The notes under the pieces were generated by a model that did not search any database, had not been told where the DNA came from, and saw only the letters and a list, made by a program, of their open reading frames with translations. Source: Campanula takesimana (taxonomy: Eukaryota; Streptophyta; Magnoliopsida; Asterales; Campanulaceae). Taken from it: 64,000 nucleotides of DNA. Below are positions 22,048 to 32,792 of this stretch, piece by piece. The stretch's first letter is position 1, and every line of letters starts with the position of its first letter. Both the position numbers and the translations under genes were made by a program. The stretch spans positions 62,001 through 126,000 of the forward strand of contig JAOWBW010001042.1 in the NCBI GenBank assembly GCA_026119855.1, in the 5' to 3' direction.

Positions 22048-22513
22048 TGTCGCGCCCCGACCCGTGGTCCTACTTGGCCCCACGTCCGGGACACGCACGG
22101 AAGACGTCACAAACATTTTTAAGAAAATTGTTCGAAATATACTTTCATAAAAAGTCTTATATGACTAAACAACATTTATTAGACTTGACTACAAGCCACA
22201 AAACAAACTTTCTCAAATGAGTACTTAGCCACTTGGCTATAACAAACTTTACTTATAAAATTTACAAACACGAACACTACTAAAAGAGATGATACAAATA
22301 ACTGAGTCACGGGTACACTACCCTAAAGGTATTACATTTACATAATGTATCCTTTATACACATCACTTCCCAAAAGTCTTACCAAATATCTCTTTACCGA
22401 CGTCCTCCCTGTGCTGTGACCTATTCCCTGGACTCCTTCTTATCTAAAACGGTAAACAAATAAGGGGTGAGAATAAATCTCAGTAAGTTACTAAAATGCA
22501 ACTACATTACATG
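22048..22513 (-). repeat. Gypsy LTR fragment (G3), truncated by SIRE
   Basis: TGTCGCGCCCCGACCCGTGG and the following 465 bp match the left end of the G2 LTR at 56542 almost throughout (GACACGCACGGAAGACGTCA, GAGTCACGGGTACACTACCC, TGCAACTACATTACATG). The match stops exactly where the SIRE LTR begins, so SIRE inserted into this LTR. ACATG (22509-22513) should be the target site; the other copy is not visible. Confidence 0.75.
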
Positions 22514-23968
22514 TGTTGGGTATGCCCACATATATCTCAGTTTTAATGTATTAGGATTTATTAGATTTGATTGATCCATCACCTAAGTTTTATTTCATGG
22601 ACTTTAGACCCACATGTAAGAAGTATTTATACTTCATTTTTTAGGTTGTCCATTGTTATAGAATAGGCTTAGAAATAGGGAAGAAGATCAAGTTTCAAGA
22701 AAAATCACTCAGTGAGTTTGAGCCGCGCTATGCGCCTCCTGCGCCACGCGCCATGCGCCTCTTCACTCTGCGCCTTGCGCCATTTAGAGCGCGCGCATAA
22801 GGATTTCTTCATAAGCTTACGCGCCTATGCGCCCCTTGTTTTAAGCGCACGCTTACTGTGCGCCTATTGGCTTAAATGCGCCTCTTGGCTCAAACGCGCC
22901 TCAAAGTGTTTATTCAAACACTCAGTGATTTATTGAAGACTCGAAGACTTGAAAAGAATTCAAAATTACGCCAATGATCCAACGGTGGTTAAAAGAGCAT
23001 ATGCGCCTATAGCTGTGACAGTGTCCATAACGGTCACATTTATGTTGAGTGTCAAAATGGCATAAAATATGCCAGCTCCAATCAACGAACGACAGCTCAT
23101 CTTATCCACAAGGTTTCCAAACGGCTAGTTTTTTGAAGTTTCACTATAAATACCCCATAACTTCAACATTTTGAAGCTGCTGAGTTTTGCTAAGAATTTT
23201 CAAGAATTTCTCTCTCTCAAAGCATTTGTTGAAGATTTGAAGATTGCCTTCGTTTTTCCAGATTCTCAAGAACATCTTATACCTTCATCCTTAGCCCAGA
23301 TCTTCAAAGCCTTAACCCTTTAGTTTCTTGTTCTCTATCTCAAAGATCTAAAGAGCCTCTGATTCTAAGAACACACACGCACCTCTTTAAGATTAATCAT
23401 TTAGATTCATCTTTTAGAGATACACCGGGTATGTTTTGGATTTGTTCTTTCATAGTAATAGATCTTGAGTAGTGTATAAGCTCAAACATTGTAATTTGTA
23501 ACACTCACTCATTATATAAGATCTCGATTAGAAATCCAAGACTAACCATCTTGGTAGAGGACGTAGATCTTTCATTGATCGAACCTCTCCAAATAGCTTG
23601 TGTTATTATCTTGTCATTTCTTTCAAGTTATTATTTTCACTCACTATTTGCTTGTTTACTCATTGTAGATTGATTGAACTGAATTGTGTTGTGTTGTTTT
23701 ATCATTTGCCTTAGTTCCTTATTTCACTCACTTTGAGCAAAATACTTAGTGTGTGTGTTGCGCTCCTTTATCACTTTGCGCCTACTTTCATTACTAAATT
23801 CCGCTGTGCATTTCACTCACTCACTTAGGCGCATTTCATAACGCTTACTTGATAAAGTGCGCATTCGCAATTGAGTTTTTCAAGGGTACGAAAAGAATTT
23901 TTAAAACAGCTATTCACCCCCCCCCCTCTAGCTATTTTTCATACCCTTGTTGCCCTTTGGGACCAACA
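22514..23968 (+). repeat. 5' LTR of the SIRE element
   Basis: It runs from TGTTGGGTATGCCCAC to GGGACCAACA (inverted TGTTGG/CCAACA ends), 1455 bp. A GC-rich array of TGCGCC words fills 22721-22903. A TATA box lies at 23144 and a second, sparser GCGC cluster at 23750-23860. The 3' LTR is not available for dating. Confidence 0.88.
22978..23152 (+). promoter_or_regulatory. SIRE promoter: three AACGG sites and TATA
   Basis: CTATAAATA at 23144-23152 sits in the context TCACTATAAATACCCC. Upstream are CCAACGGTGG (22979-22988), AACGGTCA (23029-23036) and AACGGCTA (23120-23127). The last two fit the AACGGYYA core of the mitosis-specific activator element. Confidence 0.5.
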
Positions 23969-23970
23969 AG

Positions 23971-23982
23971 TGGTATCAGAGC
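23971..23982 (+). other. Primer-binding site, tRNA-iMet
   Basis: TGGTATCAGAGC lies two bases after the LTR end, the canonical plant copia site. Confidence 0.92.
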
Positions 23983-24042
23983 AAACACCTTTATAAAACA
24001 TTTTTCGTTTTTCAAGCTTAACAGCTTGGGTGCCGATTCTAA

Positions 24043-26088
24043 ATGGCAAACTCAAAACCTATGGCAACTGCAAACTACACTCACGTTCCGGTCTTTGATG
24101 AAGATCATTTTGACGTATGGAAATTCAGCATATTGACTCATCTCAACTCAATCGATGAAAGGCTCCATGACACCGTCGTTTATGGACCTTATATTCCGAT
24201 GAAGGCGAATCCAAATCCACGCACCAACGCTGCTCAACCTACTGTCCTAAAACCAAGGGAAGAATGGACCGAGGAAGAAATTAGAAGAGTCGCAAATGAT
24301 GGCAAAGCAAGAAACATTCTTCTAAGCACTCTAAGCACGGCGATGAAACAACAAGTCATGCATTGTGCTACTGCAAATGAGCTATGGGATGCTATTGAAG
24401 AGCATATTGAAGGAGACACCGTTTGCAAGGAGAACAAGAAATACGAAGTTCAAAAGAGATTCAACAATTTCTCTCAACTCCCCGGTGAAAACTTAAGGCA
24501 AACTTATGAACGCTACTGTGAAATTATCAATCTATGTATTTCACTTGGCATGAAGTTTACCAACAAAGATTTGAATGTAAATTTTCTACAAGCTTTTGGA
24601 TCAAGATACCTTCATAAATCTAGCGCTCTTGAAGACGCTGGAACTTTAGATGTTTGGACTTTAAGGAACCTATATGCAAATCTCAAAGTTTACGAACTCA
24701 AACTCCAACGAATCAGTGAAACTGAAGGAAAGTCAAAATCTATGGCTATGATGGCGCACAGAGAAGCCGCGCCTACTCCTGCGCCTACACCTGCGCCTGT
24801 ACAAGATGAGAAAAGCTCCGATCCCAAAATTTCTACTTCTGAGCTATTAGACATGGATGATGAAGACTTCGCTTTATTTGTGAAGAAATTTCAAAAGTTC
24901 AGAAAATTCTCAAGACCCGGCTCAACCAACAAATTTCAAGGATCTACCAGCAAAGCTCCTCAAAAGTTTTCAAGGAGCAGTGATTCAAAAAGAAAAGAAG
25001 ATCTTGTTTGTTTTAATTGCAGGAAACCCGGACATTTTGCATCAAGCTGCCCGATCCCCAAATTTGAATATATGCAGAAGAAGAGCAGCCATACTCCTAA
25101 ATTCACTCCCAAGTTCACTCGACACAAGGGAATGGTTGCTGAGAAAGAAGCACCAGCAAATGAGCACAATACTTGGATTGAAACAGACTCCGATGAGAGC
25201 GATGAAGATTCCGATGATGGACTTGTTTGTTTGATGGCAAATGATGATGAAGTTGATGCTTATGATTCTGATGATGACTTCTCCAAGGATGTTCCCGATA
25301 TGAATGCCTTGAATAAACCTATCAAGAAATCTGCAGGTTTTCAAGAAGCGAAAAAGAAGAAAGGACCAACCATCAGCGAGCTCGTTGAACAAGGATTTCT
25401 CACTCCGGCTCAAAACGATGGTGGATTGTTATTCTCACGATGTGATCTTGGAGCAAGGAACAAATTGAGAAAAGGAGCATACATTAGACCACAGGTTGAA
25501 CCAACTGCTCCAATCTCCAAAATCAATGATGAAGTGATTGCTGAACAAGAAAAATTGTTCAAAAAGGCTGAAAAGGTAATTACTAGATTTGATAGTATGA
25601 AGGAAGCTTTAGCACTATCATGTGATGAAATTTCCCAGCTTAAGACCGAGAAATCTCTACTTAAATCTGAACTCACCCTCCTTAAGGAGCAGATAAAGAG
25701 CATGACTCCTCTTACCGTTAAAAACACTTTTCTAACAGAACAGAACTCACTTCTTAAAGTTCAAAACGATGAATTGGTTGCTCAAATCACTGATCTTAAA
25801 AAGATTACAAATGAGTGGTCCAATTCTCGTGTCACTATGGAGAATATATTTGAGTCCCAAAAAGTCAGTGGTGATAAAAGTGGCTTGGGATTCTCATCAA
25901 CTAGTGACAACTTTAAATGTGATGTCTGTGCTGAAAGAGATAGTGAATTTACCAACCAACAAACTCTTGAAATTCCCAAGGAAAAACATTCTAATTCAAT
26001 GGGTAAAGGACATGAAAAAGTCAAGAGACAAACATTCCATTATGTCTACCCAACGAAGCAATTGGGAAAGCTAATGGGAAAGATATAG
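24043..26088 (+). CDS. SIRE gag polyprotein
   Basis: Gag forms the virus-like particle that packages the element RNA. This 681-residue frame starts at the first ATG after the primer site. The N-terminal 200 residues are the copia gag (UBN2-like) region, with WKFSILTHLNS and LWDAIEEHIEGD. An Ala-Pro repeat follows (APTPAPTPAPV, about 243-253). A CCHC knuckle (CFNCRKPGHFASSC) lies near 323-336, then an acidic Asp/Ser stretch. Residues 490-600 form a likely coiled coil (SQLKTEKSLLKSELTLLKEQ). A 1-base shift just before the stop separates it from the distal gag segment. Its length and coiled coil fit SIRE rather than the shorter Tork or Ale gags. Confidence 0.85.
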   Translation: MANSKPMATANYTHVPVFDEDHFDVWKFSILTHLNSIDERLHDTVVYGPYIPMKANPNPRTNAAQPTVLKPREEWTEEEIRRVANDGKARNILLSTLSTAMKQQVMHCATANELWDAIEEHIEGDTVCKENKKYEVQKRFNNFSQLPGENLRQTYERYCEIINLCISLGMKFTNKDLNVNFLQAFGSRYLHKSSALEDAGTLDVWTLRNLYANLKVYELKLQRISETEGKSKSMAMMAHREAAPTPAPTPAPVQDEKSSDPKISTSELLDMDDEDFALFVKKFQKFRKFSRPGSTNKFQGSTSKAPQKFSRSSDSKRKEDLVCFNCRKPGHFASSCPIPKFEYMQKKSSHTPKFTPKFTRHKGMVAEKEAPANEHNTWIETDSDESDEDSDDGLVCLMANDDEVDAYDSDDDFSKDVPDMNALNKPIKKSAGFQEAKKKKGPTISELVEQGFLTPAQNDGGLLFSRCDLGARNKLRKGAYIRPQVEPTAPISKINDEVIAEQEKLFKKAEKVITRFDSMKEALALSCDEISQLKTEKSLLKSELTLLKEQIKSMTPLTVKNTFLTEQNSLLKVQNDELVAQITDLKKITNEWSNSRVTMENIFESQKVSGDKSGLGFSSTSDNFKCDVCAERDSEFTNQQTLEIPKEKHSNSMGKGHEKVKRQTFHYVYPTKQLGKLMGKI

Positions 26089-26089
26089 C

Positions 26090-26463
26090 TACAGATGAAC
26101 CATCTCCTAGCAAAATCATTCTTGAAAATAGGCGCGCTCCTTCTCCGAGTGCTCATTATGCGCCTAAGAGCCACGCGCCTCATCGCCGTGCGCCTCCTAG
26201 CCCTATGCGCCCTTCGAGAAAAAGCGCTCCAAAATTTCAAAAGAAAGATTTTGTTAAGTCTAGTTCATCTGACCCAAGAAGAATGCCATCCCCAAGAAAA
26301 GTAAAGAGTTTGTGAAAACTCACGTGATTGGTGGCTTTCATCATTGTTCCATTTGTGATTGTTCAGGACACAAGGCCGTGGAATGCCTTTTGCGATTCAC
26401 TCCCAATGCCAAAGGACGTAAAAATCCTAAGGTCAAGCAAGAGTGGGTTGTCAAAAGTTGCTA
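26090..26463 (+). pseudogene. Distal gag segment, second zinc knuckle
   Basis: In a different frame from the main gag, this continues with an Arg/Ala/Pro-rich stretch in which GCG-CCT codons recur about every 20 bases (26130-26230). A second CCHC knuckle follows (CSICDCSGHKAVEC, about 26340-26390), and the frame stops at 26463 before pol. It is the natural end of gag displaced by the frameshift near 26040. Confidence 0.6.
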
Positions 26464-26501
26464 ACCCTAGGACCCAAAAGGAATAAAGGGGACCTGCTTA
26501 A

Positions 26502-27209
26502 ATGTCTATATTTCAGGTTCTTTGTTTCATGGCTGGATCTTCAAAAGCTAGAAATTATGAATGGATTCTCGATAGTGGGTGTTCAAGACACATGACTGGA
26601 GATGAATCCTTATTAGAAGATGTCCATGAAGAAAGAGGTCCCTCCGTAACATTTGGCGATAATAACAAAGGTCAAGTTGTAGCATATGGAAAGCTCAAGA
26701 AAGACAAAGTGTGCATTGAAAGAGTCTCACTCGTGGAAGGGCTCAAGCACAACTTATTATCCATATCTCAATTCTGCGACAAAGGATTAGAATGCCATTT
26801 TACTTCAACGCAATGTCTTATCAAGAATGGCAAAACTGGAGCTATCTTACTCACGGGATATCGTAAGACAAATATTTATATTATTGATTTTCATAGTATG
26901 AACTCTAGTACTAATCTTTGTTTTGTAGCAAAAAGTGTGAACGAAAATAGTTGGCTGTGGCACAAGCGCTTAAGTCACTTAAACTTCAAGTATCTATCTA
27001 AACTCAGCAGGAACAATCTTGTCAAAGGACTTCCCAAGGTGCTGATCATCATGACAAAAAGTGCGCCGCATGTCAACTTGGCAAACAACCGAAGCAGTCA
27101 TTTTCAAGCAAGTCAAATCCTTCAACTACAAGATGTTTGCAACTGCTTCACATTGATCTATTTGGACCAGTTTCCACCGCAAGCATTCGTAGAAACAAGT
27201 ATACTCTAG
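26502..27209 (+). pseudogene. SIRE pol, protease and integrase zinc domain
   Basis: The protease active site WILDSGCSRHMTG lies near residues 21-33. The integrase HHCC finger starts at [18 protein letters not shown], but a 1-base shift near 27040 moves its two cysteines (CAACQLG in another frame) out of this frame. Pol lies after a gag stop codon, as usual in SIRE elements. The assembled copy is therefore broken between the zinc finger and the integrase core. Confidence 0.75.
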
Positions 27210-29788
27210 TTGTGGTGGATGATTATTCAAGATATACATGGGTAGAGATGATGATTACAAAAGATGATTGTTATGATATTCTCACTACCTTATTTCGACT
27301 GCTCCAAACCCAAAAAGAAGATGACATCGTTAGTGTTCGATCCGACAATGGAACAGAATTCAAAAATAACGGTGTTGCTCGATATTGTGAAGATCATGGG
27401 ATAGATCACAACTTTTCAACCGCCGGAGTTCCTCAACAAAATGGCGTCGTTGAACGAAAGAATAGAACGTTGATTGAAGCGGGAAAGACGATGATAGCTG
27501 AAGCTAAATTGCCTAAGTACTTTTGGGAAGAAGCTATCAACACTGCATGTTTTACTCAAAATCGTTCCCTCATCAACAAACTTCACAACAAGACGCCGTA
27601 TGAACTTTGGCGTGGTAGAACTCCCAACATTGCATTCTTCAAGATCTTTGGTTGCAAATGCTATATCCTCTACAACGGAAACGAACATAGAGGTAAATTC
27701 GATGCCAAAGCCGACGAAGGTATTTTTGTTGGGTATGCCAAACACTCTAAAGCTTTTCGTGTTTTCAATAGAACTACATTAGTGATAGTTGAATCTGTAC
27801 ATGTTACTTTTGATGAACATTCTCTCCTTGAGCCACATTTGGCTCCAAATGTTGCTGATGATTCTATTGAGTTAAATGATACAGGTGCTCCTATTTACGT
27901 TGCGCCCACTCAAGTGAATCTATCAACACAAGGAAATCCATCTACATCAAATGCGCCTAATTCAATGTATTATGCGCCTGGTGAATCCTCTATTGCGCCT
28001 CACTCAAATGATGCGCCTCATGATTCCTCTTACGCGCCTATTTCTACTGCTGCATCTGGTGTAAACCCAAATTTCAATTCTGAGCCAGTTCAACCCCCAA
28101 ATTTCAATGACTTTGAATCTGGTGAAGAGGTACCAATTGAAGATCTTCAAGTTTCTACGACTCAACCTAACTTACCTCCTGAAATTCGTGAAGTTAGAGG
28201 TCACCCAATTGCTAATATCATCGGTGATTTACAAGTTGGTGTTCGTACAAGGAGAGCTACAAACTTTGATGCTTACACTGCTTTTATCTCTCAAATTGAA
28301 CCGAAGAAGGCTGATGAAGCACTCCAAGATCCTAATTGGGTTATTGCAATGCAAGAAGAACTCAATCAATTTGAACGATGTAAGGTTTGGACTCTTGTTC
28401 CAAGACCAAATGATCAAGGAGTGATTGGTACGAAATGGGTGTTCAGGAACAAGATGGATGAGAATGGAACCATCACGAGAAACAAAGCAAGATTGGTTGC
28501 ACAAGGCTATAGGCAAGAAGAAGGAATTGATTACGATGAAACTTTTGCGCCCGTAGCAAGACTTGAAGCTATCAGATTATTTCTAGCTTACGCCGCTCAC
28601 AAGAACTTCAAGTTATATCAAATGGATGTGAAGAGCGCGTTTCTAAATGGTGAACTCCAAGAACAAGTCTATGTTGCTCAACCACCTGGGTTTGAAGATT
28701 CACAATTTCCAAATCATGTGTACAAACTCCAGAAAGCTTTGTATGGACTCAAACAAGCACCAAGAGCATGGTATGATACACTATCCAAGTTTCTCATCGA
28801 AAAAGGCTTCACTCGCGGTAAAATCGATACAACTCTTTTCATTGCCAAACATAATGGTCATAAATTACTTGTTCAAATTTATGTTGATGATATTATATTT
28901 GGTTCTACTAATGAATTGTTGTGCAAGCGTTTTGAGAAACTAATGAAGAGCAAGTTTGAAATGAGCATGATGGAGAACTCACACTTCACACGGGCTTCAA
29001 TCAAGCAAATGAGTGAAGGCATTTTTATCAACCAATCCAAATACACAAAGGACTTAATCAAGAAGTTTGGACTTGAGAACGCTAAATCATACGATACTCC
29101 AATGGCCACCGGCAACAAACTCGACAAAGATCTAAAAGGTAAACGTGTTGATCAAACGCTCTATCGAGGTATGATTGGCTCACTCCTTTATCTTACTGCT
29201 AGCAGGCCCGATATTATGTTTAGTGTTTGTGTTTGTGCTCGTTATCAATCCGACCCTAGAGAAGCACACTTAATTGCTGTGAAACGTATTATAAGATATC
29301 TCTCTGGCACTGTTAACCTTGGACTTTGGTACACCAAAGATTCGAACTTTAAACTTGTAGGTTACTCAGATGCGGATTATGCAGCGTGCACAATTGATAG
29401 GAAAAGCACAAGTGGCACTTGTCATTTCCTCGGATATAGACTTGTGTCATGGGCGAGTAAGAAACAAGCTTCAGTATCTGTCTCAACAACCGAAGCCGAA
29501 TATATCGCTGCGGGAAGTTGTTGTTGTCAAATACTCTGGATGAAGCAGCAATTGGTGGACTATGATATCATCGAAGAAAATTGTCCCATCTACTGCGACA
29601 ATACATCAACAATTGCGGTTTCTGAAAATCCTGTCATGCACTCAAAGACCAAGCACATCGACATCAAATATCACTTCCTCAAAGACCACGTGGAAAAAGG
29701 CAATATTCATTTGGAACACGTGGGAACCGACTATCAAATCGCCGACATTCTAACTAAAGCACTTGACGCGAAACGGTTCATGTTTTGA
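27137..29788 (+). CDS. SIRE pol: integrase core, RT, RNase H
   Basis: This 883-residue frame holds the integrase core (D in LHIDLFGP, D in VRSDNGTEF near 70, E in VERKNRT near 105), which inserts the cDNA. A linker with five or six Ala-Pro pairs (255-300) follows. Then come reverse transcriptase ([26 protein letters not shown], catalytic YVDD near 582-585) and RNase H (GYSDADY near 741, [11 protein letters not shown] near 785, YCDN near 820). A short stretch after MSMM ([10 protein letters not shown]) differs from the family consensus, as if two compensating indels changed about ten residues between the RT palm and thumb. The start shown is internal; natural translation comes from the upstream segment. 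Confidence 0.85.
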   Translation: MQLLHIDLFGPVSTASIRRNKYTLVVVDDYSRYTWVEMMITKDDCYDILTTLFRLLQTQKEDDIVSVRSDNGTEFKNNGVARYCEDHGIDHNFSTAGVPQQNGVVERKNRTLIEAGKTMIAEAKLPKYFWEEAINTACFTQNRSLINKLHNKTPYELWRGRTPNIAFFKIFGCKCYILYNGNEHRGKFDAKADEGIFVGYAKHSKAFRVFNRTTLVIVESVHVTFDEHSLLEPHLAPNVADDSIELNDTGAPIYVAPTQVNLSTQGNPSTSNAPNSMYYAPGESSIAPHSNDAPHDSSYAPISTAASGVNPNFNSEPVQPPNFNDFESGEEVPIEDLQVSTTQPNLPPEIREVRGHPIANIIGDLQVGVRTRRATNFDAYTAFISQIEPKKADEALQDPNWVIAMQEELNQFERCKVWTLVPRPNDQGVIGTKWVFRNKMDENGTITRNKARLVAQGYRQEEGIDYDETFAPVARLEAIRLFLAYAAHKNFKLYQMDVKSAFLNGELQEQVYVAQPPGFEDSQFPNHVYKLQKALYGLKQAPRAWYDTLSKFLIEKGFTRGKIDTTLFIAKHNGHKLLVQIYVDDIIFGSTNELLCKRFEKLMKSKFEMSMMENSHFTRASIKQMSEGIFINQSKYTKDLIKKFGLENAKSYDTPMATGNKLDKDLKGKRVDQTLYRGMIGSLLYLTASRPDIMFSVCVCARYQSDPREAHLIAVKRIIRYLSGTVNLGLWYTKDSNFKLVGYSDADYAACTIDRKSTSGTCHFLGYRLVSWASKKQASVSVSTTEAEYIAAGSCCCQILWMKQQLVDYDIIEENCPIYCDNTSTIAVSENPVMHSKTKHIDIKYHFLKDHVEKGNIHLEHVGTDYQIADILTKALDAKRFMF

Positions 29789-30648
29789 GAGGTGAAATGG
29801 GTATGCTTGAACTCAACTAAATTCAATATAGTTTTGTCAATACTAATGATTTATGTTGTGTTGAGTTATGAGTATATTAGGTACAAATGATTAAATCAAT
29901 TTTTCAAAAGTTTCAAGGAAATTATGCGCCATCTATGCGCCTTACTAACTGCGCGCCCATCTCTCGTTTTCTGCGCGCCACAATATCTGCGCGCCTATCA
30001 ATTCATGCGCGCGCTCAACCATCTTTGCGCGCCTTGATGTGTAATGCGCCTTGATGAATAATGCGCCTAGATGAGTATGCGCCTTGCTGAAGTAATGCGC
30101 CTCTTCATGCGCGCATTAACTATTGCGGCTCAATCATTTCTCAAAATTCAATTTCAATGATTGAACGTAATAAATACACAAGTACCAGGTATGTTCATTC
30201 TGTTCATTTATTATAGGAATCTATGTCTTTTGACATTCCTTTAATTGTTCAAGGGTACTTGTGCAATAAAATTTTTCCCTCGTTTTACGCTTTTTCGAAA
30301 AATTTTATTTTCTGGGATATATTTCTTGCACCCCAAACTTACACCAAAATAGATGTTTTTGGTGTTTGTGCAAAATTAGTCAAAATTGCTCATACACTTA
30401 AAGGGAAAGTGGAGCAGTTTTTCAAAAACCTAAATGTCACATCATGACATTAGGTCATTCAGCCATTAATGCCCCTCAAATCCCAAAAATCCCCATTAAT
30501 GAATGTCCTTTTTGTCATGATGAGCCGCCATTTTCAAAATCCCTCATAAATGCATCCTTTCAACTTCCCATCTTTTAAAATTTTTGACTGTGTTTTTGCT
30601 TTATCAGTGCAAATTTAAACCTAAACCTATAAAAACACATCATCACCT
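29789..30648 (+). other. SIRE 3' region with GCGC arrays
   Basis: No envelope-like frame was found. From 29930 to 30120 TGCGCC and GCGCGCC words recur every 10-25 bases. An intron-like segment (CAGGTATG...TTATAG, 30187-30216), a large hairpin (30441-30521) and a TATA-like CCTATAAAAACACATC directly before the gap follow. The short open frame at 30223-30447 has no recognisable domain. Confidence 0.5.
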
Positions 30649-30748
30649 NNNNNNNNNNNNNNNNNNNNNNNNNNNNNNNNNNNNNNNNNNNNNNNNNNNN
30701 NNNNNNNNNNNNNNNNNNNNNNNNNNNNNNNNNNNNNNNNNNNNNNNN
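30649..30748. other. Assembly gap of 100 N
   Basis: Exactly 100 N is a conventional placeholder for a gap of unknown length. The sequences on either side belong to different elements and both lack expected parts. Confidence 0.98.
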
Positions 30749-32670
30749 GTCTTAATTGTTAGTAGGGAGTGTAGAATTGTGTGTAGTGTAGTGGAGGGGG
30801 CCTAAGTGTAAATCTTTAAATCATTTCCATACTCCCTCACCTACTCCTTCCTTCTCCCTCATACACTCCCCCTCCATCTCTCTCTCCCCAGCAACACCTC
30901 TTCCTCTCTCCTCCATTTGTGGTAAGTTTTTCTTTCTTTCTTTCCATTCTCTCTTCATTTTCTTCATCTTCCTCTCATAATCTCTCATTTCTTAAAACGT
31001 GAAATGTGTTAGATCGTCGATAGGATCGCGTAGAACAAAAAAGAATTGAATTCCGTCATCTTTGAGAATTTTCAAGTAAGTTGCTTTTCCCCCCATTTTG
31101 ATGCTAAAGTTCATATCATGTTTATATAATGCTTTTGTTGTTATAATTGAAGTTTGGTTGAGTTTAGAATTTATTTGGAATTTATTTGAGTTTTTGGTCG
31201 AAAATGGTGATTGATATGATGTTGAGTTTGATTCTTGATTTTGGTTAATAAATGTTGTTGTTAAGGTCCCTTGTTGGTTAGTTATGATTTGGGTACCTTG
31301 AGGATCTTATTGGTTGTGTTTGGTTAAGAGAGTGGTGAAATTGGTAAGGAAATTTGATGAACCCAGCTGGGAATTCCTCCCAGCCCGTAGACCAGGCGCC
31401 CGCCCGCCTTGACCCAGGCACCCGCCCGCACCCCCTTTTCCAGCGGCCTGACCTTCTGGCCAAACAAGCGTCCGCCTGCCTATGCCCAGGTGCCCGCCCC
31501 CGCCTGTTTGGGTTTTTGCCCTTTGCTTGGTTTTAGACTTAAGGCTTAACTAGTTTAGGTTTATTCCTTCTAATTAACTTAGATAACACCGTGGAACACT
31601 TTAATTAAGGGAATTGATTCTTATATGAATAAATATGATGCGGAATTTGATTAAGTATCATTTTGGGAATGTGGTTCATCTTTGATGTGTGTTTTATATT
31701 GGTTTACCTTTGTGGTGATTTATTTGGATTGGTTCCCTACTTTGGAACCTTAAGTTGTTTATTTAAGCTAGTATTTATATTTAGCATTTATTTGAAAGTC
31801 CAGCTGGTATTTTGTGTGTGTTTGGGCGATGCGAAACATTACGATGGCAACGGCCAAGTCCATTGTGATGTTGACCATTGTTTTGCCCCATTATTACCCT
31901 CCTCCAGATTGGCCTTGGATGTGAGAAGAGCTAGCTCCTTTGTGTGCATTTTAGCTTTACTTGGAGCATGACTTTGTGGCATGTCTCCCGTCCCTTGTGA
32001 CACTTCATTTGGTTATTGGTTCCGGTACCGGGGTTTTCTCTTCGGCTTTCATGCTATTATGAAGATGATGATTTGTTGATTATTGAAGCTGCGCAGCGAT
32101 CCTTTATTTGGATGTATCGGTTTGGAAAACCTTGGCTATATTCTTTGTTATGTGTTTATTTCCGCTGCTATCTGTTATGTGATAAATGCTATGTGCTATG
32201 TGATATTTATTATTGCTTATCGCTTCGTGCATCATAGCATGTCATGTAGTTGCATTAGTAACTTATTGAGATTTATCTCACCCCCCTTTTCTTATCTTTG
32301 TTTTTCCTTAACCCCCCCAGGTGCTAAGGATTAGTCTCGCTGATCACGAGAAAGAGGACGTCGAGTGTGGATCCATTCTTTTGGGGAAGGTTGTTATAGG
32401 TTGGTTTACATTATGTAAATGTGTAACCTTTTGGGATAGTTGTACCAAACAATGACGTCATTAAGAATTGTACATTTGTATTTTGTTGGGCATAAACTTG
32501 TGGAAGTTTATGATAGTTGTAATTGATTTTTATCAAACTTGGTTTTGTAAAACTTTGGATCATCACCTTTTGGTATCAAATGGAATTTTTAACTTCGGTA
32601 TTTCACAGTTTTGGTTTTAGAGTCGACGTCCAGATCGCGGTCTCGGGCCCACGGGGTCCGGGTCGCGACA
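30749..32670 (+). repeat. 5' LTR of G1, left end missing
   Basis: It matches the 3' LTR from position 37456 onward and ends GGTCGCGACA. A splice-donor-like TGGTAAGT occurs near 30920, and a GC-rich array of GGCGCCCGCC words lies at 31391-31507. Compared with the 3' LTR, many differences are single-base indels. Confidence 0.9.
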
Positions 32671-32672
32671 GT

Positions 32673-32684
32673 TGGTATCAGAGC
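32673..32684 (+). other. Primer-binding site of G1
   Basis: TGGTATCAGAGC lies two bases after the 5' LTR. Confidence 0.92.
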
Positions 32685-32792
32685 TATGGCATTAGCTCTA
32701 AGTATAAGTCTAGGTGGATTAGTATGACCTAGGTGGGTAGTAGTTGTGCGGAGTGATTAACGGTTGATGTCTTATGCAGGTAATTACTCGAA

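Larger units (their letters stand above)
22514..30648 (+). mobile_element. SIRE/Maximus-type copia element, 3' end in gap
   Basis: The element has a 5' LTR, tRNA-iMet primer site, large gag with coiled coil, and pol in copia order (protease, integrase, reverse transcriptase, RNase H). The long gag, the two zinc knuckles and a stop between gag and pol fit the SIRE/Maximus lineage. No envelope-like frame is seen after pol. The 3' LTR is not visible; the element runs into the assembly gap. Several frameshifts make this copy non-functional as assembled. It is unusual for its GCGCC-rich arrays in the LTR, coding region and 3' region. Confidence 0.85.

Noticed and set aside
24043..29788. Functional SIRE copy
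   Set aside because: Frameshifts near 26040 and 27040 interrupt gag and the integrase zinc finger, and the 3' LTR is not visible.
29930..30120. CpG island of a host gene
   Set aside because: The GC words match those in the SIRE LTR and coding region and lie within the element; no host gene follows.
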